DNA of 64,000 nucleotides from Enterobacter sp. RIT418. Its GTDB lineage: Bacteria > Pseudomonadota > Gammaproteobacteria > Enterobacterales > Enterobacteriaceae. The stretch's first letter is position 1; every line of letters starts with the position of its first letter. The position numbers and the translations under genes were made by a program. The DNA is taken from assembly GCF_003057745.1 (NCBI RefSeq), contig NZ_QBJD02000017.1, forward strand, positions 1 to 64,000, given 5' to 3'. Below are positions 1 through 9,517 of this stretch, in pieces. The notes below the pieces were generated by a model. It had not been told where the DNA came from, made no database searches, and saw only the letters and a list, made by a program, of their open reading frames with translations.

Positions 1-269
1 CTTTGTGTGTGGAATGTAAGAATATATCCACTATTGTGATCAAAGTCAGCGGTGAATTAAGTTTTTCTTAATTTATTTTGAACTAAAAATAATCTACAAA
101 TGTCGCCGCTCAGCGGCGCTTGCGTTTTTCACTTTTCTTTAAGCCGCCAGGCGGTACCTCCTCAATCCTAAACTGACTAAAAAGACCCGGTTATGTGCCT
201 TTATTCGCCCATTGGAAGCGTGACGCAGTGGCATGATACCCCTGAATTAATGGGCTGCGAGCAGGCACT
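1..269. other. Non-coding region upstream of flhB
   Basis: No convincing gene is seen. The first 100 bases are AT-rich and promoter-like. A short GC palindrome (CGCCG-CTCAG-CGGCG, about 104-118) is followed by a few T residues and may be the end of an upstream transcript; in E. coli cheZ precedes flhB, but it is not in this window. I found no clean sigma-28 or FlhDC site. Confidence 0.5.
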
Positions 270-1418
270 GTGGCAGAAGAGAACGACGACAAAACGGAAG
301 CCCCCACGCCCCACCGGCTTGAAAAAGCGCGTGAGGAAGGGCAAATCCCCCGATCCCGCGAGCTGACGTCCCTGCTGATGCTGGTCGTTGGCGTGTGCAT
401 TATCTGGTGGGGAGGAGAGTGGCTTGCCCGAAGGCTGGCGGGGATGCTCTCCGCCGGGCTGCGCTTCGACCACAGCATGGTCAACGACCCGAACCTGATC
501 CTGAGCCAGATAATCCTGCTGGTGAAAGGGGCGATGGTGGCGCTGCTGCCGCTGATCGTCGGCCTGGTGCTGGTGGCGCTGGTGTCGCCCGTGCTGCTCG
601 GTGGCCTGGTCTTTAGCGGTAAATCCCTGCAGCCCAAGTTTTCCAAGCTGAATCCGCTCCCCGGCATTGCGCGCATGTTCTCGGCCCAGACCGGCGCCGA
701 GCTGGTGAAGGCGATTCTCAAATCCGCGCTGATGGGCAGCGCCGCGGGCTTTTTCCTGCTGCATCACTGGCCCGAGATGATGCGCCTGATCGGCGAATCG
801 CCGCTGAGCGCGATGAGCAACGCGATGAACCTGGTCGGCCTGTGCGCGCTGCTGGTCGCGCTGAGCATTATTCCGATGGTGGGGTTTGACGTCATCTTCC
901 AGATTTATACCCACATCAAGAAGCTGCGCATGTCCCGCCAGGACATTCGCGATGAATATAAGCAAATGGAAGGCGACCCGCACATTAAGGGACGCATTCG
1001 CCAGATGCAGCGCGCCGCCGCGCGCCGTCGGATGATGGAAGACGTCCCGAAGGCGGACGTTATCGTCACCAACCCGACGCACTATTCCGTTGCGCTGCGC
1101 TATGACGAAAACAAAATGAGCGCGCCGAAGGTGGTGGCTAAAGGGGCGGGGCTGATTGCGCTGCGCATCCGCGAGATTGGAACCGAGAACCGCGTTCCCA
1201 TTCTTGAAGCGCCGCCGCTGGCGCGTGCGTTGTACCGCCACGCGGAAATCGGACAACAGATCCCGGGCCAGCTTTACGCCGCCGTGGCGGAAGTGCTGGC
1301 GTGGGTATGGCAGTTGAAGCGCTGGCGCCTGGCGGGCGGTCAACGGCCTGCGAAACCTGAGAACCTTCCGGTGCCTGATGCGCTGGATTTTTTGAACGAG
1401 AAGGACACTGATGGCTAA
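270..1418 (+). CDS. flhB: Flagellar type III export switch protein FlhB
   Basis: Inner-membrane component of the flagellar export gate that switches substrate class from rod/hook to filament subunits. The 382-residue protein has the FlhB plan: a charged N-terminus, four membrane segments (about 31-56, 76-115, 145-166, 180-215), then a cytoplasmic domain with the autocleavage motif NPTH at residues 268-271. Conservation with E. coli FlhB is high over the full length. The start is a GTG at 270, giving M-A-E-E-N as expected. The stop codon lies inside the start of flhA (8-base overlap), so the two are translationally coupled. Very secure. Confidence 0.98.
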   Translation: MAEENDDKTEAPTPHRLEKAREEGQIPRSRELTSLLMLVVGVCIIWWGGEWLARRLAGMLSAGLRFDHSMVNDPNLILSQIILLVKGAMVALLPLIVGLVLVALVSPVLLGGLVFSGKSLQPKFSKLNPLPGIARMFSAQTGAELVKAILKSALMGSAAGFFLLHHWPEMMRLIGESPLSAMSNAMNLVGLCALLVALSIIPMVGFDVIFQIYTHIKKLRMSRQDIRDEYKQMEGDPHIKGRIRQMQRAAARRRMMEDVPKADVIVTNPTHYSVALRYDENKMSAPKVVAKGAGLIALRIREIGTENRVPILEAPPLARALYRHAEIGQQIPGQLYAAVAEVLAWVWQLKRWRLAGGQRPAKPENLPVPDALDFLNEKDTDG

Positions 1419-3489
1419 TCTGGTGGCAATGCTGCGCCTGCCCGGCAACCTGAAATCGACGCAATGGCAGATCCTTGCCGGGCCGATTCTCATCCTGCTA
1501 ATTTTGTCGATGATGGTACTGCCGCTGCCGGCGTTCATCCTCGACCTGCTTTTCACTTTCAACATTGCGTTGTCCATTATGGTGCTGCTGGTGGCGATGT
1601 TCACCCAGCGCACGCTGGAATTCGCCGCGTTCCCGACCATCCTGCTGTTTACCACGCTGCTGCGCCTGGCGCTGAACGTGGCCTCCACGCGCATCATCCT
1701 GATGGAGGGCCATACCGGCGCGGCGGCGGCGGGGAAGGTGGTTGAAGCCTTCGGCCACTTCCTGGTGGGCGGCAACTTCGCCATCGGCATCGTGGTATTC
1801 GTGATCCTCGTTATCATCAACTTTATGGTCATCACCAAGGGCGCCGGGCGTATCGCCGAGGTCGGCGCGCGCTTCGTGCTGGACGGGATGCCGGGCAAGC
1901 AGATGGCGATCGACGCCGACCTGAACGCCGGGATCATCGCCGAGGATGAAGCGAAAAAGCGCCGTGCCGAGGTGACCCAGGAGGCGGACTTCTACGGCTC
2001 CATGGACGGTGCGAGCAAGTTCGTGCGCGGTGACGCCATCGCGGGCATCCTGATCATGGTGATTAACGTCGTGGGCGGCCTGCTGGTGGGCGTGCTGCAG
2101 CACGGCATGGACATGGGCCACGCGGCGGAAAGCTATACGCTGCTCACCATCGGTGATGGCCTGGTGGCGCAGATCCCGGCCCTGGTGATCTCCACCGCGG
2201 CGGGCGTGATCGTGACCCGCGTCAGCACCGACCAGGACGTGGGCGAGCAGATGGTGGGGCAGCTCTTCAGCAACCCGCGCGTAATGCTGCTGGCCGCCGC
2301 GGTGCTGGGGCTGCTGGGGCTGGTGCCAGGCATGCCGAACCTGGTATTCCTGCTGTTTACCGCCGCGCTGCTGGGCCTGGCGTGGTGGATGCGCGGCCGC
2401 GAAACCCGACCGGCCGCAGAGCCTGCGCCCGTCAAAATGCCGGAAAATACCCAGGCCGTCGAGGCGACCTGGAACGACGTTCAGCTGGAAGATACGCTGG
2501 GGATGGAGGTGGGCTATCGCCTGATCCCGATGGTGGACTTCCAGCAGGACGGCGAGCTGCTGGGGCGCATTCGCAGCATCCGTAAGAAATTCGCCCAGGA
2601 CATGGGCTTCCTGCCGCCGGTAGTTCACATTCGCGACAATATGGACCTGCCGCCCGCGCGCTACCGCATCCTGATGAAAGGGGTGGAAATTGGCAGCGGT
2701 GACGCCTATCCGGGGCGCTGGCTGGCGATTAACCCCGGCACGGCGGCGGGGACGCTTCCGGGCGAGCAGACGATCGACCCGGCCTTTGGCCTGGCCGCCA
2801 TCTGGATTGAGAGCGCGCTCAAAGAGCAGGCGCAGATTCAGGGCTACACCGTCGTTGAGGCGAGCACCGTGGTGGCGACCCATCTCAACCACCTGATCGG
2901 GCAGTTCTCGGCGGAGCTGTTTGGCCGCCAGGAGGCGCAGCAGCTGCTTGACCGCGTCACCCAGGAGATGCCGAAGCTGACGGAAGATCTGGTTCCGGGC
3001 GTGGTGACATTAACCACGCTGCACAAGGTGCTGCAAAACCTGCTCGACGAAAAAGTGCCGATTCGCGATATGCGCACCATTCTGGAAACGCTGGCCGAGC
3101 ACGCGCCGCTGCAAAGCGATCCGCACGAGCTGACGGCCGTGGTGCGCGTGGCGCTGGGCCGCGCGATTACCCAGCAGTGGTTCCCGGGTACGGGGGAAGT
3201 GCAGGTTATCGGCCTCGACACGCCGCTTGAGCGCCTGCTGCTGCAGGCCCTGCAGGGCGGCGGCGGGCTGGAGCCGGGCCTTGCCGACCGCCTGCTGGAA
3301 CAAACGCAGGAGGCGCTCGCGCGCCAGGAGATGCTGGGCGCGCCGCCGGTGCTGCTGGTCAACCACGCGCTGCGCCCGCTGCTGTCGCGCTTCCTGCGCC
3401 GCAGCCTGAGCCAGCTGGTGGTGCTGTCGAACCTGGAGCTGTCGGACAATCGTCATATCCGCATGACGGCAACCATTGGAGGGAAATAA
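1411..3489 (+). CDS. flhA: Flagellar export gate protein FlhA
   Basis: Large inner-membrane subunit of the flagellar type III secretion export gate; its cytoplasmic ring docks chaperone-substrate complexes. At 692 residues it has the usual family length. The N-terminal half is a multi-spanning membrane domain with the FHIPEP-family signature around residues 203-215 (KFVRGDAIAG). The C-terminal half, from about residue 330, is the soluble docking domain. The ATG lies within the 3' end of flhB and the stop overlaps the flhE start by one base (TAATG), so flhB-flhA-flhE form a tight operon. Confidence 0.98.
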   Translation: MANLVAMLRLPGNLKSTQWQILAGPILILLILSMMVLPLPAFILDLLFTFNIALSIMVLLVAMFTQRTLEFAAFPTILLFTTLLRLALNVASTRIILMEGHTGAAAAGKVVEAFGHFLVGGNFAIGIVVFVILVIINFMVITKGAGRIAEVGARFVLDGMPGKQMAIDADLNAGIIAEDEAKKRRAEVTQEADFYGSMDGASKFVRGDAIAGILIMVINVVGGLLVGVLQHGMDMGHAAESYTLLTIGDGLVAQIPALVISTAAGVIVTRVSTDQDVGEQMVGQLFSNPRVMLLAAAVLGLLGLVPGMPNLVFLLFTAALLGLAWWMRGRETRPAAEPAPVKMPENTQAVEATWNDVQLEDTLGMEVGYRLIPMVDFQQDGELLGRIRSIRKKFAQDMGFLPPVVHIRDNMDLPPARYRILMKGVEIGSGDAYPGRWLAINPGTAAGTLPGEQTIDPAFGLAAIWIESALKEQAQIQGYTVVEASTVVATHLNHLIGQFSAELFGRQEAQQLLDRVTQEMPKLTEDLVPGVVTLTTLHKVLQNLLDEKVPIRDMRTILETLAEHAPLQSDPHELTAVVRVALGRAITQQWFPGTGEVQVIGLDTPLERLLLQALQGGGGLEPGLADRLLEQTQEALARQEMLGAPPVLLVNHALRPLLSRFLRRSLSQLVVLSNLELSDNRHIRMTATIGGK

Positions 3490-3881
3490 TGCGCAAATGG
3501 TTAGTCATTTTACTTTTCCCGCTGGCGGCGCAGGCCGCAGGCGAGGGGATGTGGCAGGCCAGCAGCATGGGTGTCACCCTGAATCATCGCGGCGAGTCGA
3601 TGTCTTCGAACCCGCTTTCGGCGGGCGAGCCGGTAAACGGCCTGATGAGCCTGGTGGTCTGGAACTATAGGCTGATTGGCCCGACGCCGGCCGGGCTGCG
3701 CGTGCGCCTCTGCTCCCAGACCCGCTGTACCGAACTCGACGGGGAAAACGGCAGCACCCAGGCCTTCAGCGGCGTGCCGGCCGTTGAGCCGCTGCGCTTT
3801 ATCTGGGAGGTGCCCGGCGGCGGGCGGCTGATCCCGGCGCTGAAAGTTCAGAGCAATTCCGTCATCGTTAACTACCGCTAA
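3489..3881 (+). CDS. flhE: Flagellar accessory protein FlhE
   Basis: Periplasmic protein encoded at the end of the flhBA operon; in Salmonella its loss perturbs swarming and proton flow through the flagellar export apparatus. The 130-residue product has a short signal peptide (basic start, hydrophobic core to about residue 13, likely cleavage after AQA at 14-16) and a small domain with two cysteines (C75 and C80) that could form a disulfide. The start overlaps the flhA stop by one base. The family assignment rests on position and overall similarity; the molecular role is known only in outline. Confidence 0.93.
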   Translation: MRKWLVILLFPLAAQAAGEGMWQASSMGVTLNHRGESMSSNPLSAGEPVNGLMSLVVWNYRLIGPTPAGLRVRLCSQTRCTELDGENGSTQAFSGVPAVEPLRFIWEVPGGGRLIPALKVQSNSVIVNYR

Positions 3882-3896
3882 CTGCCTGCCTTTTCG

Positions 3897-3924
3897 CCAG
3901 TCATCAGTCGATTCTGATGGCTGG
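3897..3924. terminator. Hairpin after flhE
   Basis: An 11-bp inverted repeat (CCAGTCATCAG / CTGATGGCTGG, one G-T pair) around a 6-base loop starts 16 bases after the flhE stop. No T-run follows, so it may be a weak or Rho-assisted terminator, or an mRNA-stabilising end. Confidence 0.5.
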
Positions 3925-3946
3925 CTCGCAAAATTGACAACGCCTT

Positions 3947-3975
3947 TTGATGCAATAGAAACGCTGTTTTATAAA
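3947..3975 (+). promoter_or_regulatory. Putative sigma-70 promoter of the transporter/GH105 pair
   Basis: TTGATG (3947-3952) and TATAAA (3970-3975) are separated by 17 bases. The KdgR-like operator at 3956-3972 fills the spacer and part of the -10, the arrangement expected for repression by promoter occlusion. The gap to the ATG at 4143 leaves a leader of roughly 160 bases. Confidence 0.5.
3956..3972. promoter_or_regulatory. Putative KdgR operator
   Basis: The sequence TAGAAACGCTGTTTTAT matches 15 of 17 positions of the KdgR operator pattern as I recall it (ATRAAAYRNYGTTTYAT). KdgR is encoded in this window at 52890-53681 and represses pectin and hexuronate catabolic genes in enterobacteria. 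The downstream genes are a glycoside/hexuronide-type transporter and a GH105 hydrolase, so the site makes metabolic sense. Binding is inferred. Confidence 0.6.
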
Positions 3976-4142
3976 TCAGTGACACGCGTAACGACGCTCT
4001 TTGCATTTTTGCCATCCGCCGCGCCGCGGTGGCAGAAACGAAAAGGTATCAACAAAGCGATACTTTTACTGTAGCCGTGTAAAAACTCCTGGATGAGGCT
4101 TGCTTACAGGGAGTCTCCCAAAACTTCGTAGGGTTGACGGCA

Positions 4143-5726
4143 ATGAAAACACGTAAAATTGGACTCGCAAACTATCTTGCATACGGGTCAGGGGATTTCC
4201 TCGGGGCGGGAACGACCGCTCTGACGGCCGCCTGGCTATTGTACTTCTATACCACCTTCTGTGGACTTACGCCGATTGAGGCGACCTTCATTTTCGCCGC
4301 GGCCAGGGTTTTAGACGCCGTGGTCAGCCCGCTGATGGGCTTCCTGACGGATAACTTCGGCACGACGTGGCTCGGCAAGCGCTTCGGCCGCCGTAAGTTC
4401 TTCATCCTGCTGGGGATCCCCTGCGTGTTCAGCTACTCGCTGATGTGGGTCGGGGACATGAGCTTCTGGTATTACCTGCTGACCTACCTGGTCTTCGACA
4501 TCGTCTACACCATGATTCTGGTGCCGTACGAAACGCTGGTGCCGGAAATGACCGATGACTTTAAGCAGAAAACCAAGTTTTCCGGCGCGCGCATCTCGAT
4601 GGCGCAAATGTCCGCGATCCTGGCCTCCTTCCTGCCGGGCATTTTGCTGACGCAGTTTGGCAAAGACAACGCGATCTCCTTCTTCTATGCCAGCCTGGTC
4701 TTCTCCGTGCTGTGCGCGCTGATGCTGACCTTCGTCTGGTGCTTTACCTGGGAGCGCCCGCGCGAAGAGTGGTCCGAAGCGGCGCTGCGCGCGGAAGAAG
4801 AGAAGAAAAAACTCACGCTTGGCCAAAGCCTCAACCGCCTGTTCGTGGAGTTAGGCTCCACCCTGCGCATCAAAATCTTTCGCCAGCACCTCGGCATGTA
4901 CCTCGGCGGCTACATCGCGCAGGACGTCTTTAACGCGGTGTTTACCTATTACGTGGTGTTCGTGCTGATGCAGGAGGCGTCGATGGCGTCCAACCTGCTG
5001 GGGACGATGGCCATCTTCCAGTTCATCGCCGTGATCGCCATGATCCCGCTCTGCATCCGCTTCGGGCCCGCGCCGTCTTACCGCATGGTGGTGGTGCTCT
5101 TTGGCCTGGCGTCGCTCTCTTACGCCGTCTTGTACTACGCCGGGCTGAGCGACGTTTACGCGCTGCTGCTGCTGCTTTCCGCGGTGGCCGGTCTGGGACG
5201 CGGCGGCATCAACTACGTGCCGTGGAACACCTATACCTATATCGCGGACGTGGATGAGGTGATCACCGGCCAGCGTCGGGAAGGCATTTTTGCCGGGATC
5301 ATGACCCTGACCCGCAAGGCGTCTCAGGCCGGGGCGGTGATGCTGGTGGGGATCGTTATGCAGATGTCCGGCTTCGTCAGCGGCCAGAAGGTTCAGCCCG
5401 CCGAGGTGAGCCACACCATTCTGATGATCCTCAGCGTGGGGACGATTCTGGTGCTGTTCTGCGGCTTCATGGTCTCGCTGCGCTTTAAGCTCAACCTGCA
5501 AACGCACAGCACGCTGCGCGAAGAGACGGTGAAAATGCGCGAGTCCGGCCGCGCCGTGCCGGAAGCCGCGACGCCGCAGGCCCGTGCGACGGTAGAGATG
5601 CTTGCCGGCATGCCGTTTGCCTCGCTGTGGGGCAATAACAACATCGGTTATCTCAACCGCAATAAGCCGGCAGCACCGCCGCTGACCGAGAGCGCGGTAC
5701 TTAATTCGACATTCAACAGAGGTTAA
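4143..5726 (+). CDS. GPH-family (MFS-like) oligouronide/rhamnogalacturonide transporter
   Basis: Predicted sodium- or proton-coupled sugar importer of the glycoside-pentoside-hexuronide family. Counting from the ATG at 4143 gives 527 residues with about 12 hydrophobic segments, the loop motif GKRFGRRKF between segments 2 and 3, and an unusually long hydrophilic C-terminal tail of about 80 residues. It resembles the TogT/RhiT group that imports oligogalacturonides or rhamnogalacturonides in soft-rot bacteria. A GH105 gene follows after a 4-base gap and a KdgR-like operator precedes it, which supports import of unsaturated pectin fragments. A TTG at 4134 could extend the frame by three codons. 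The exact substrate is inferred. Confidence 0.82.
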   Translation: MKTRKIGLANYLAYGSGDFLGAGTTALTAAWLLYFYTTFCGLTPIEATFIFAAARVLDAVVSPLMGFLTDNFGTTWLGKRFGRRKFFILLGIPCVFSYSLMWVGDMSFWYYLLTYLVFDIVYTMILVPYETLVPEMTDDFKQKTKFSGARISMAQMSAILASFLPGILLTQFGKDNAISFFYASLVFSVLCALMLTFVWCFTWERPREEWSEAALRAEEEKKKLTLGQSLNRLFVELGSTLRIKIFRQHLGMYLGGYIAQDVFNAVFTYYVVFVLMQEASMASNLLGTMAIFQFIAVIAMIPLCIRFGPAPSYRMVVVLFGLASLSYAVLYYAGLSDVYALLLLLSAVAGLGRGGINYVPWNTYTYIADVDEVITGQRREGIFAGIMTLTRKASQAGAVMLVGIVMQMSGFVSGQKVQPAEVSHTILMILSVGTILVLFCGFMVSLRFKLNLQTHSTLREETVKMRESGRAVPEAATPQARATVEMLAGMPFASLWGNNNIGYLNRNKPAAPPLTESAVLNSTFNRG

Positions 5727-5730
5727 GAAG

Positions 5731-6870
5731 ATGAAAGTTTGGCCTGTCAAACATAGCCCCCTCCTGTGCCAGCCCGAGCGCTTTATCGCCCGCGACGAGC
5801 TAAAAGCGCTAATTGAAAAAGTGACGCACAGCCTGGTCAATATCCACGACAAAACGGGTGAATTTTTGCTTCGGCTGGACGACGGGCGCGTGATAGACAC
5901 CAAGGGCTGGGCGGGATGGGAATGGACGCACGGCGTGGGGCTTTACGGCATCTGGCAGTATTACTGTCAGACCGGGGACGAGGGGATGCGCGACGTGATT
6001 GACAGCTGGTTTGCGGCGCGGTTTGCGGAGGGCGCGACCACTAAAAACGTCAATACCATGTCGCCCTTCTTAACTTTGGCCTATCGCTACGAAGAGACGC
6101 GTAACCCGGCGTGGCTGCCGTGGCTGGAGAGCTGGGCAGAATGGGCGATGAACGAAATGCCGCGCACCGAGCACGGCGGCATGCAGCACATTACGCTGGC
6201 GGAAGAGAATCATCAGCAGATGTGGGACGACACGCTGATGATGACCGTGCTGCCGCTGGCGAAAATCGGCAAGCTGCTGAACAGGCCCGAATACGTTGAG
6301 GAAGCGGTGTACCAGTTCCTGCTGCACGTGCAAAACCTGATGGATCGGGAAACCGGGCTGTGGTTCCACGGCTGGAGCTACGACGGCAATCATAACTTCG
6401 CCAACGCCCGCTGGGCGCGCGGCAACAGCTGGCTGACCATCGTCATCCCCGATTTCCTTGAGCTGGTGGATCTGCCGGAAAACAACGCCGTGCGCCGCTA
6501 TCTGGTACAGGTGCTCAATGCGCAAATCGCCGCGCTGGCGACGTGCCAGGACGACAGCGGCCTCTGGCATACGCTGCTCGACGACCCGGACTCCTATCTT
6601 GAGGCGTCGGCAACGGCAGGCTTTGCCTACGGGATATTGAAAGCGGTGCGCAAGCGCTACGTTGGGGCGGAGTATGCCGACGTGGCCGAGAGGGCGATTC
6701 GCGGGATCGTGAACAATATCTCGCCGGAGGGGGAGCTGCTGCAGACGTCGTTCGGTACGGGAATGGGGAGCGATCTTGAGTTTTATCGCCAGATACCGCT
6801 GACGTCTATGCCGTACGGCCAGGCAATGGCGATCCTCTGCCTGACGGAATATTTGCGGAAATATTTTTGA
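5731..6870 (+). CDS. Glycoside hydrolase family 105, unsaturated (rhamno)galacturonyl hydrolase
   Basis: Cytoplasmic enzyme predicted to remove the 4,5-unsaturated uronic acid from the non-reducing end of pectin-lyase products (YteR/RhiN-like). The 379-residue length fits the single alpha/alpha-barrel domain of GH105. Visible family features are the QMWDDTLM segment with candidate catalytic Asp at 166-167, HGW at about 213-215, and the ARWARGNSW motif around 226-234. It lies 4 bases after the transporter and is probably translated from the same message. Its product would feed the KduI-KduD-KdgK route to KDPG, which Eda (31122-31763) cleaves. Specificity between rhamnogalacturonan and homogalacturonan fragments cannot be told from sequence reading alone. 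Confidence 0.82.
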   Translation: MKVWPVKHSPLLCQPERFIARDELKALIEKVTHSLVNIHDKTGEFLLRLDDGRVIDTKGWAGWEWTHGVGLYGIWQYYCQTGDEGMRDVIDSWFAARFAEGATTKNVNTMSPFLTLAYRYEETRNPAWLPWLESWAEWAMNEMPRTEHGGMQHITLAEENHQQMWDDTLMMTVLPLAKIGKLLNRPEYVEEAVYQFLLHVQNLMDRETGLWFHGWSYDGNHNFANARWARGNSWLTIVIPDFLELVDLPENNAVRRYLVQVLNAQIAALATCQDDSGLWHTLLDDPDSYLEASATAGFAYGILKAVRKRYVGAEYADVAERAIRGIVNNISPEGELLQTSFGTGMGSDLEFYRQIPLTSMPYGQAMAILCLTEYLRKYF

Positions 6871-6874
6871 TAAT

Positions 6875-6905
6875 AAAAAACCCGGCGCTTGCCGGGTTTT
6901 TTGTA
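6875..6905. terminator. Bidirectional terminator between the GH105 gene and argS
   Basis: A perfect stem CCCGGC-GCTT-GCCGGG is flanked by A6 on the left and T6 on the right, so it can stop transcripts from both convergent genes. Confidence 0.9.
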
Positions 6906-8639
6906 TTACATGCGTTCTACGGTTTCGATACCCAGGGTATCCAGACCCAGCTTCAGCGTTTTCGCCGTCAGCTGCGCCAGCTTCAGGCGGCTGTTGCGCA
7001 CCGCTTCGCTCTCGGCGGACAGAATAGGGCAGTGCTCGTAGAAGCCGGAGAACAGGCCGGCCAGATCGTAGAGGTAGGCACACATGACGTGCGGCGTACC
7101 GTCACGGGCGACGACGGTCAGCGTCTCTTCGAACTGCAGCAGGCGCGCCGCCAGCTGCGCTTCACGATCCTCGGTGAGGGTCACAGTTGCGTTTGCCAGC
7201 ACGCTTTCGTCGATATTGGCCTTGCGGAACACGGAGAGCACGCGGGTGTAGGCATACTGCATATACGGCGCGGTGTTGCCTTCAAACGCCAGCATGTTAT
7301 CCCAGTCGAAGATGTAGTCGGTGGTGCGGTTCTTGGAGAGATCCGCGTATTTCACCGCGCCGATACCCACGGCGTTCGCCAGTTTTTCCAGCTCGTCGGC
7401 AGGCATGTCCGGGTTCTTTTCGGCCACCAGGCGGCGGGCGCGCTCCAGCGCTTCGTCCAGCAGGTCGGAAAGCTTAACGGTGCCTCCCGCGCGGGTTTTA
7501 AACGGCTTGCCGTCTTTACCCAGCATCATGCCGAACATGTGGTGCTCCAGCGGCACGGAATCCGGCACGTAGCCCGCTTTGCGCACGATGGTCCACGCCT
7601 GCATCAGGTGCTGGTGCTGACGGGAGTCGATGTAGTACAGCACGCGGTCGGCGTGCAGGGTTTCGTAGCGGTATTTCGCACAGGCGATATCGGTGGTGGT
7701 GTAGAGGTAGCCGCCGTCCTTTTTCTGGATGATTACGCCCATCGGTTCGCCTTCCTTGTTTTTGTACTCATCAAGGAACACGACCGTTGCGCCTTCGCTT
7801 TCAACCGCCAGATTTTTCGCTTTCAGATCCGCTACGATGCCCGGCAGCATCGGGTTGTACAGGCTTTCGCCCATGACGTCGTCGCGGGTCAGGGTAACGT
7901 TGAGGCGGTTATAGGTCAGCTGGTTCTGGGACATGGTGATGTCGACCAGCTTGCGCCACATTTCAAGGAAGTATTGATCGCCGCCCTGCAGCTTCACGAC
8001 GTAGCTGCGCGCGCGCTCGGCGAAGGCTTCGTCTTCGTCATAATGCTTTTTCGCTTCGCGGTAGAAGCCTTCCAGGTCCGCCAGGGCCATCTCGCCCGCG
8101 TTTTCCTGCTGCTGTTTTTCCAGGTAAGCGATCAGCATGCCGAACTGGGTGCCCCAGTCGCCGACGTGGTTCGCGCGGATCACCTTGTGGCCGAGGAACT
8201 CCAGGGTGCGTACTGCCGCATCGCCGATAATGGTGGAGCGCAGGTGGCCAACGTGCATCTCTTTCGCCACGTTTGGCGCAGAGTAGTCGATCACCACGGT
8301 CTGCGGCTCCGGCTGGGAAACGCCCAGACGATCGGACTTCAGCGCCGCGTCAACGTGGCTTGCCAGGAACGCAGGCTCCAGGAAGATGTTGATAAAGCCC
8401 GGCCCGGCGATTTCGGTTTTGCTGGCAATGCCGGTGAGATCCAGATGCGTCAGTACCTGCTCAGCGAGCTGTCGCGGCGGCATGCCCAGTTTTTTAGCCA
8501 CTGCCATCACGCCGTTAGCCTGATAGTCGCCAAACTGTACTTTTGCTGACTGACGAACCTGCGGTTCGCAATCCGCAGGCGCGCCTGCGGCAATCAGTGC
8601 CTGACTGACTTTTTCTGAGAGAAGAGCCTGAATATTCAC
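6906..8639 (-). CDS. argS: Arginyl-tRNA synthetase
   Basis: Class I aminoacyl-tRNA synthetase that charges tRNA-Arg. The 577-residue length equals the E. coli enzyme. The HIGH-type signature appears as HVGH in the segment [16 protein letters not shown] near residues 120-135, and the KMSKS region is of the degenerate ArgS form ([14 protein letters not shown]). The C-terminal anticodon-binding DALR-type domain ends in VERM. It is monocistronic, convergent with the GH105 gene and divergent from yecM. A 560-residue open frame on the opposite strand (6867-8549) is a codon-bias shadow. Confidence 0.98.
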   Translation of the reverse strand: MNIQALLSEKVSQALIAAGAPADCEPQVRQSAKVQFGDYQANGVMAVAKKLGMPPRQLAEQVLTHLDLTGIASKTEIAGPGFINIFLEPAFLASHVDAALKSDRLGVSQPEPQTVVIDYSAPNVAKEMHVGHLRSTIIGDAAVRTLEFLGHKVIRANHVGDWGTQFGMLIAYLEKQQQENAGEMALADLEGFYREAKKHYDEDEAFAERARSYVVKLQGGDQYFLEMWRKLVDITMSQNQLTYNRLNVTLTRDDVMGESLYNPMLPGIVADLKAKNLAVESEGATVVFLDEYKNKEGEPMGVIIQKKDGGYLYTTTDIACAKYRYETLHADRVLYYIDSRQHQHLMQAWTIVRKAGYVPDSVPLEHHMFGMMLGKDGKPFKTRAGGTVKLSDLLDEALERARRLVAEKNPDMPADELEKLANAVGIGAVKYADLSKNRTTDYIFDWDNMLAFEGNTAPYMQYAYTRVLSVFRKANIDESVLANATVTLTEDREAQLAARLLQFEETLTVVARDGTPHVMCAYLYDLAGLFSGFYEHCPILSAESEAVRNSRLKLAQLTAKTLKLGLDTLGIETVERM

Positions 8640-8878
8640 CTGGATACCTTACGTTTTTGATGCGGGGAAAAAACAACCCGCGCCAGTTTAAGAATTTAGG
8701 GCGGGAGTATACTGCAAATGGCCTCTGCCGTCAGCACCGCGCGCCGCCGAGTTCGCTCAGAAAATAAGCGGAGAAAGCGTGCATAATCATGCAGTCCTCA
8801 AATCTGCCAATCTGCGGTTGGTTGAAGCCCGGCAACGGAGTAAATTAGCGGCTTTGCGACACGATAAGAGGCTGACGT

Positions 8879-9448
8879 ATGGCGAACTGGCAATCCATTG
8901 ACGAACTGCATGATATTTCCGCAGATTTACCGCGCTTCACTCAGGCGTTCACAGAACTTGCCACCCGTCTGGGGCTGGATATTGCGCCGCTTGAGGCCGA
9001 TCACATTTCCCTGCGCTGCCACCAGAACGCTACCGCCGAGCGCTGGCGTCGCGGTTTCGAGCAGTGCGGCGTGTTGCTTTCTGAAAATATTATCAACGGT
9101 CGGCCTATCTGCCTGTTTAAGCTGCACGAGCCGGTATGCGTGGCGCACTGGCGGTTTACGGTAATTGAGCTGCCGTGGCCGGGAGAGAAACGCTACCCGC
9201 ACGAGGGCTGGGAGCATATTGAGATTGTGCTGCCGGGCGAGCCTGAAACCCTGAACGCGCGCGCGCTGGCGCTGCTTTCTGATGAAGGCTTAAGCAAGCC
9301 GGGGATTTTCGTGAAAACCAGCTCGCCAAAAGGCGAGCGCGAGCGCTTGCCTAACCCGACGCTGGCGGTGACGGATGGGCAGGTCACGGTGAAGTTTCAT
9401 CCGTGGACGATCGAACAGATCGTGGCCAGCGAAGCATCAGAGTTGTGA
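8879..9448 (+). CDS. yecM: VOC-fold metal-binding protein YecM
   Basis: Conserved enterobacterial protein of unknown biochemical role; the E. coli structure has a vicinal-oxygen-chelate-like fold with a putative metal site. The 189-residue product begins MANWQSIDEL and has several histidines that may be ligands, for example in ADHISLRCHQN and WEHIEIVLPGE. The ATG at 8879 is preceded by AAGAGG at 8866-8871. It sits between argS and cutC as in E. coli. Confidence 0.92.
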   Translation: MANWQSIDELHDISADLPRFTQAFTELATRLGLDIAPLEADHISLRCHQNATAERWRRGFEQCGVLLSENIINGRPICLFKLHEPVCVAHWRFTVIELPWPGEKRYPHEGWEHIEIVLPGEPETLNARALALLSDEGLSKPGIFVKTSSPKGERERLPNPTLAVTDGQVTVKFHPWTIEQIVASEASEL

Positions 9449-9517
9449 CGCTACGCGAAGACCCCTTGCGGCGAGCGTGTCACGATAGCGTGTTGAATCG
9501 ATTTTAGGGAGGAAAAG

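Noticed and set aside
1..130. Sigma-28 promoter ahead of flhB
   Set aside because: A TAAA-like and a GCCG-like element occur near 86-110, but the spacing is wrong and the -10 is poor.
201..2892. Long minus-strand frames opposite flhB and flhA (for example 201-1937 and 1498-2892)
   Set aside because: They are His/Arg/Gln-rich shadows caused by high GC at third codon positions in the true genes.
6867..8549. 560-residue open frame on the plus strand opposite argS
   Set aside because: It is antisense to a fully conserved argS, has shadow-like composition, and lacks a start site or recognisable domain.
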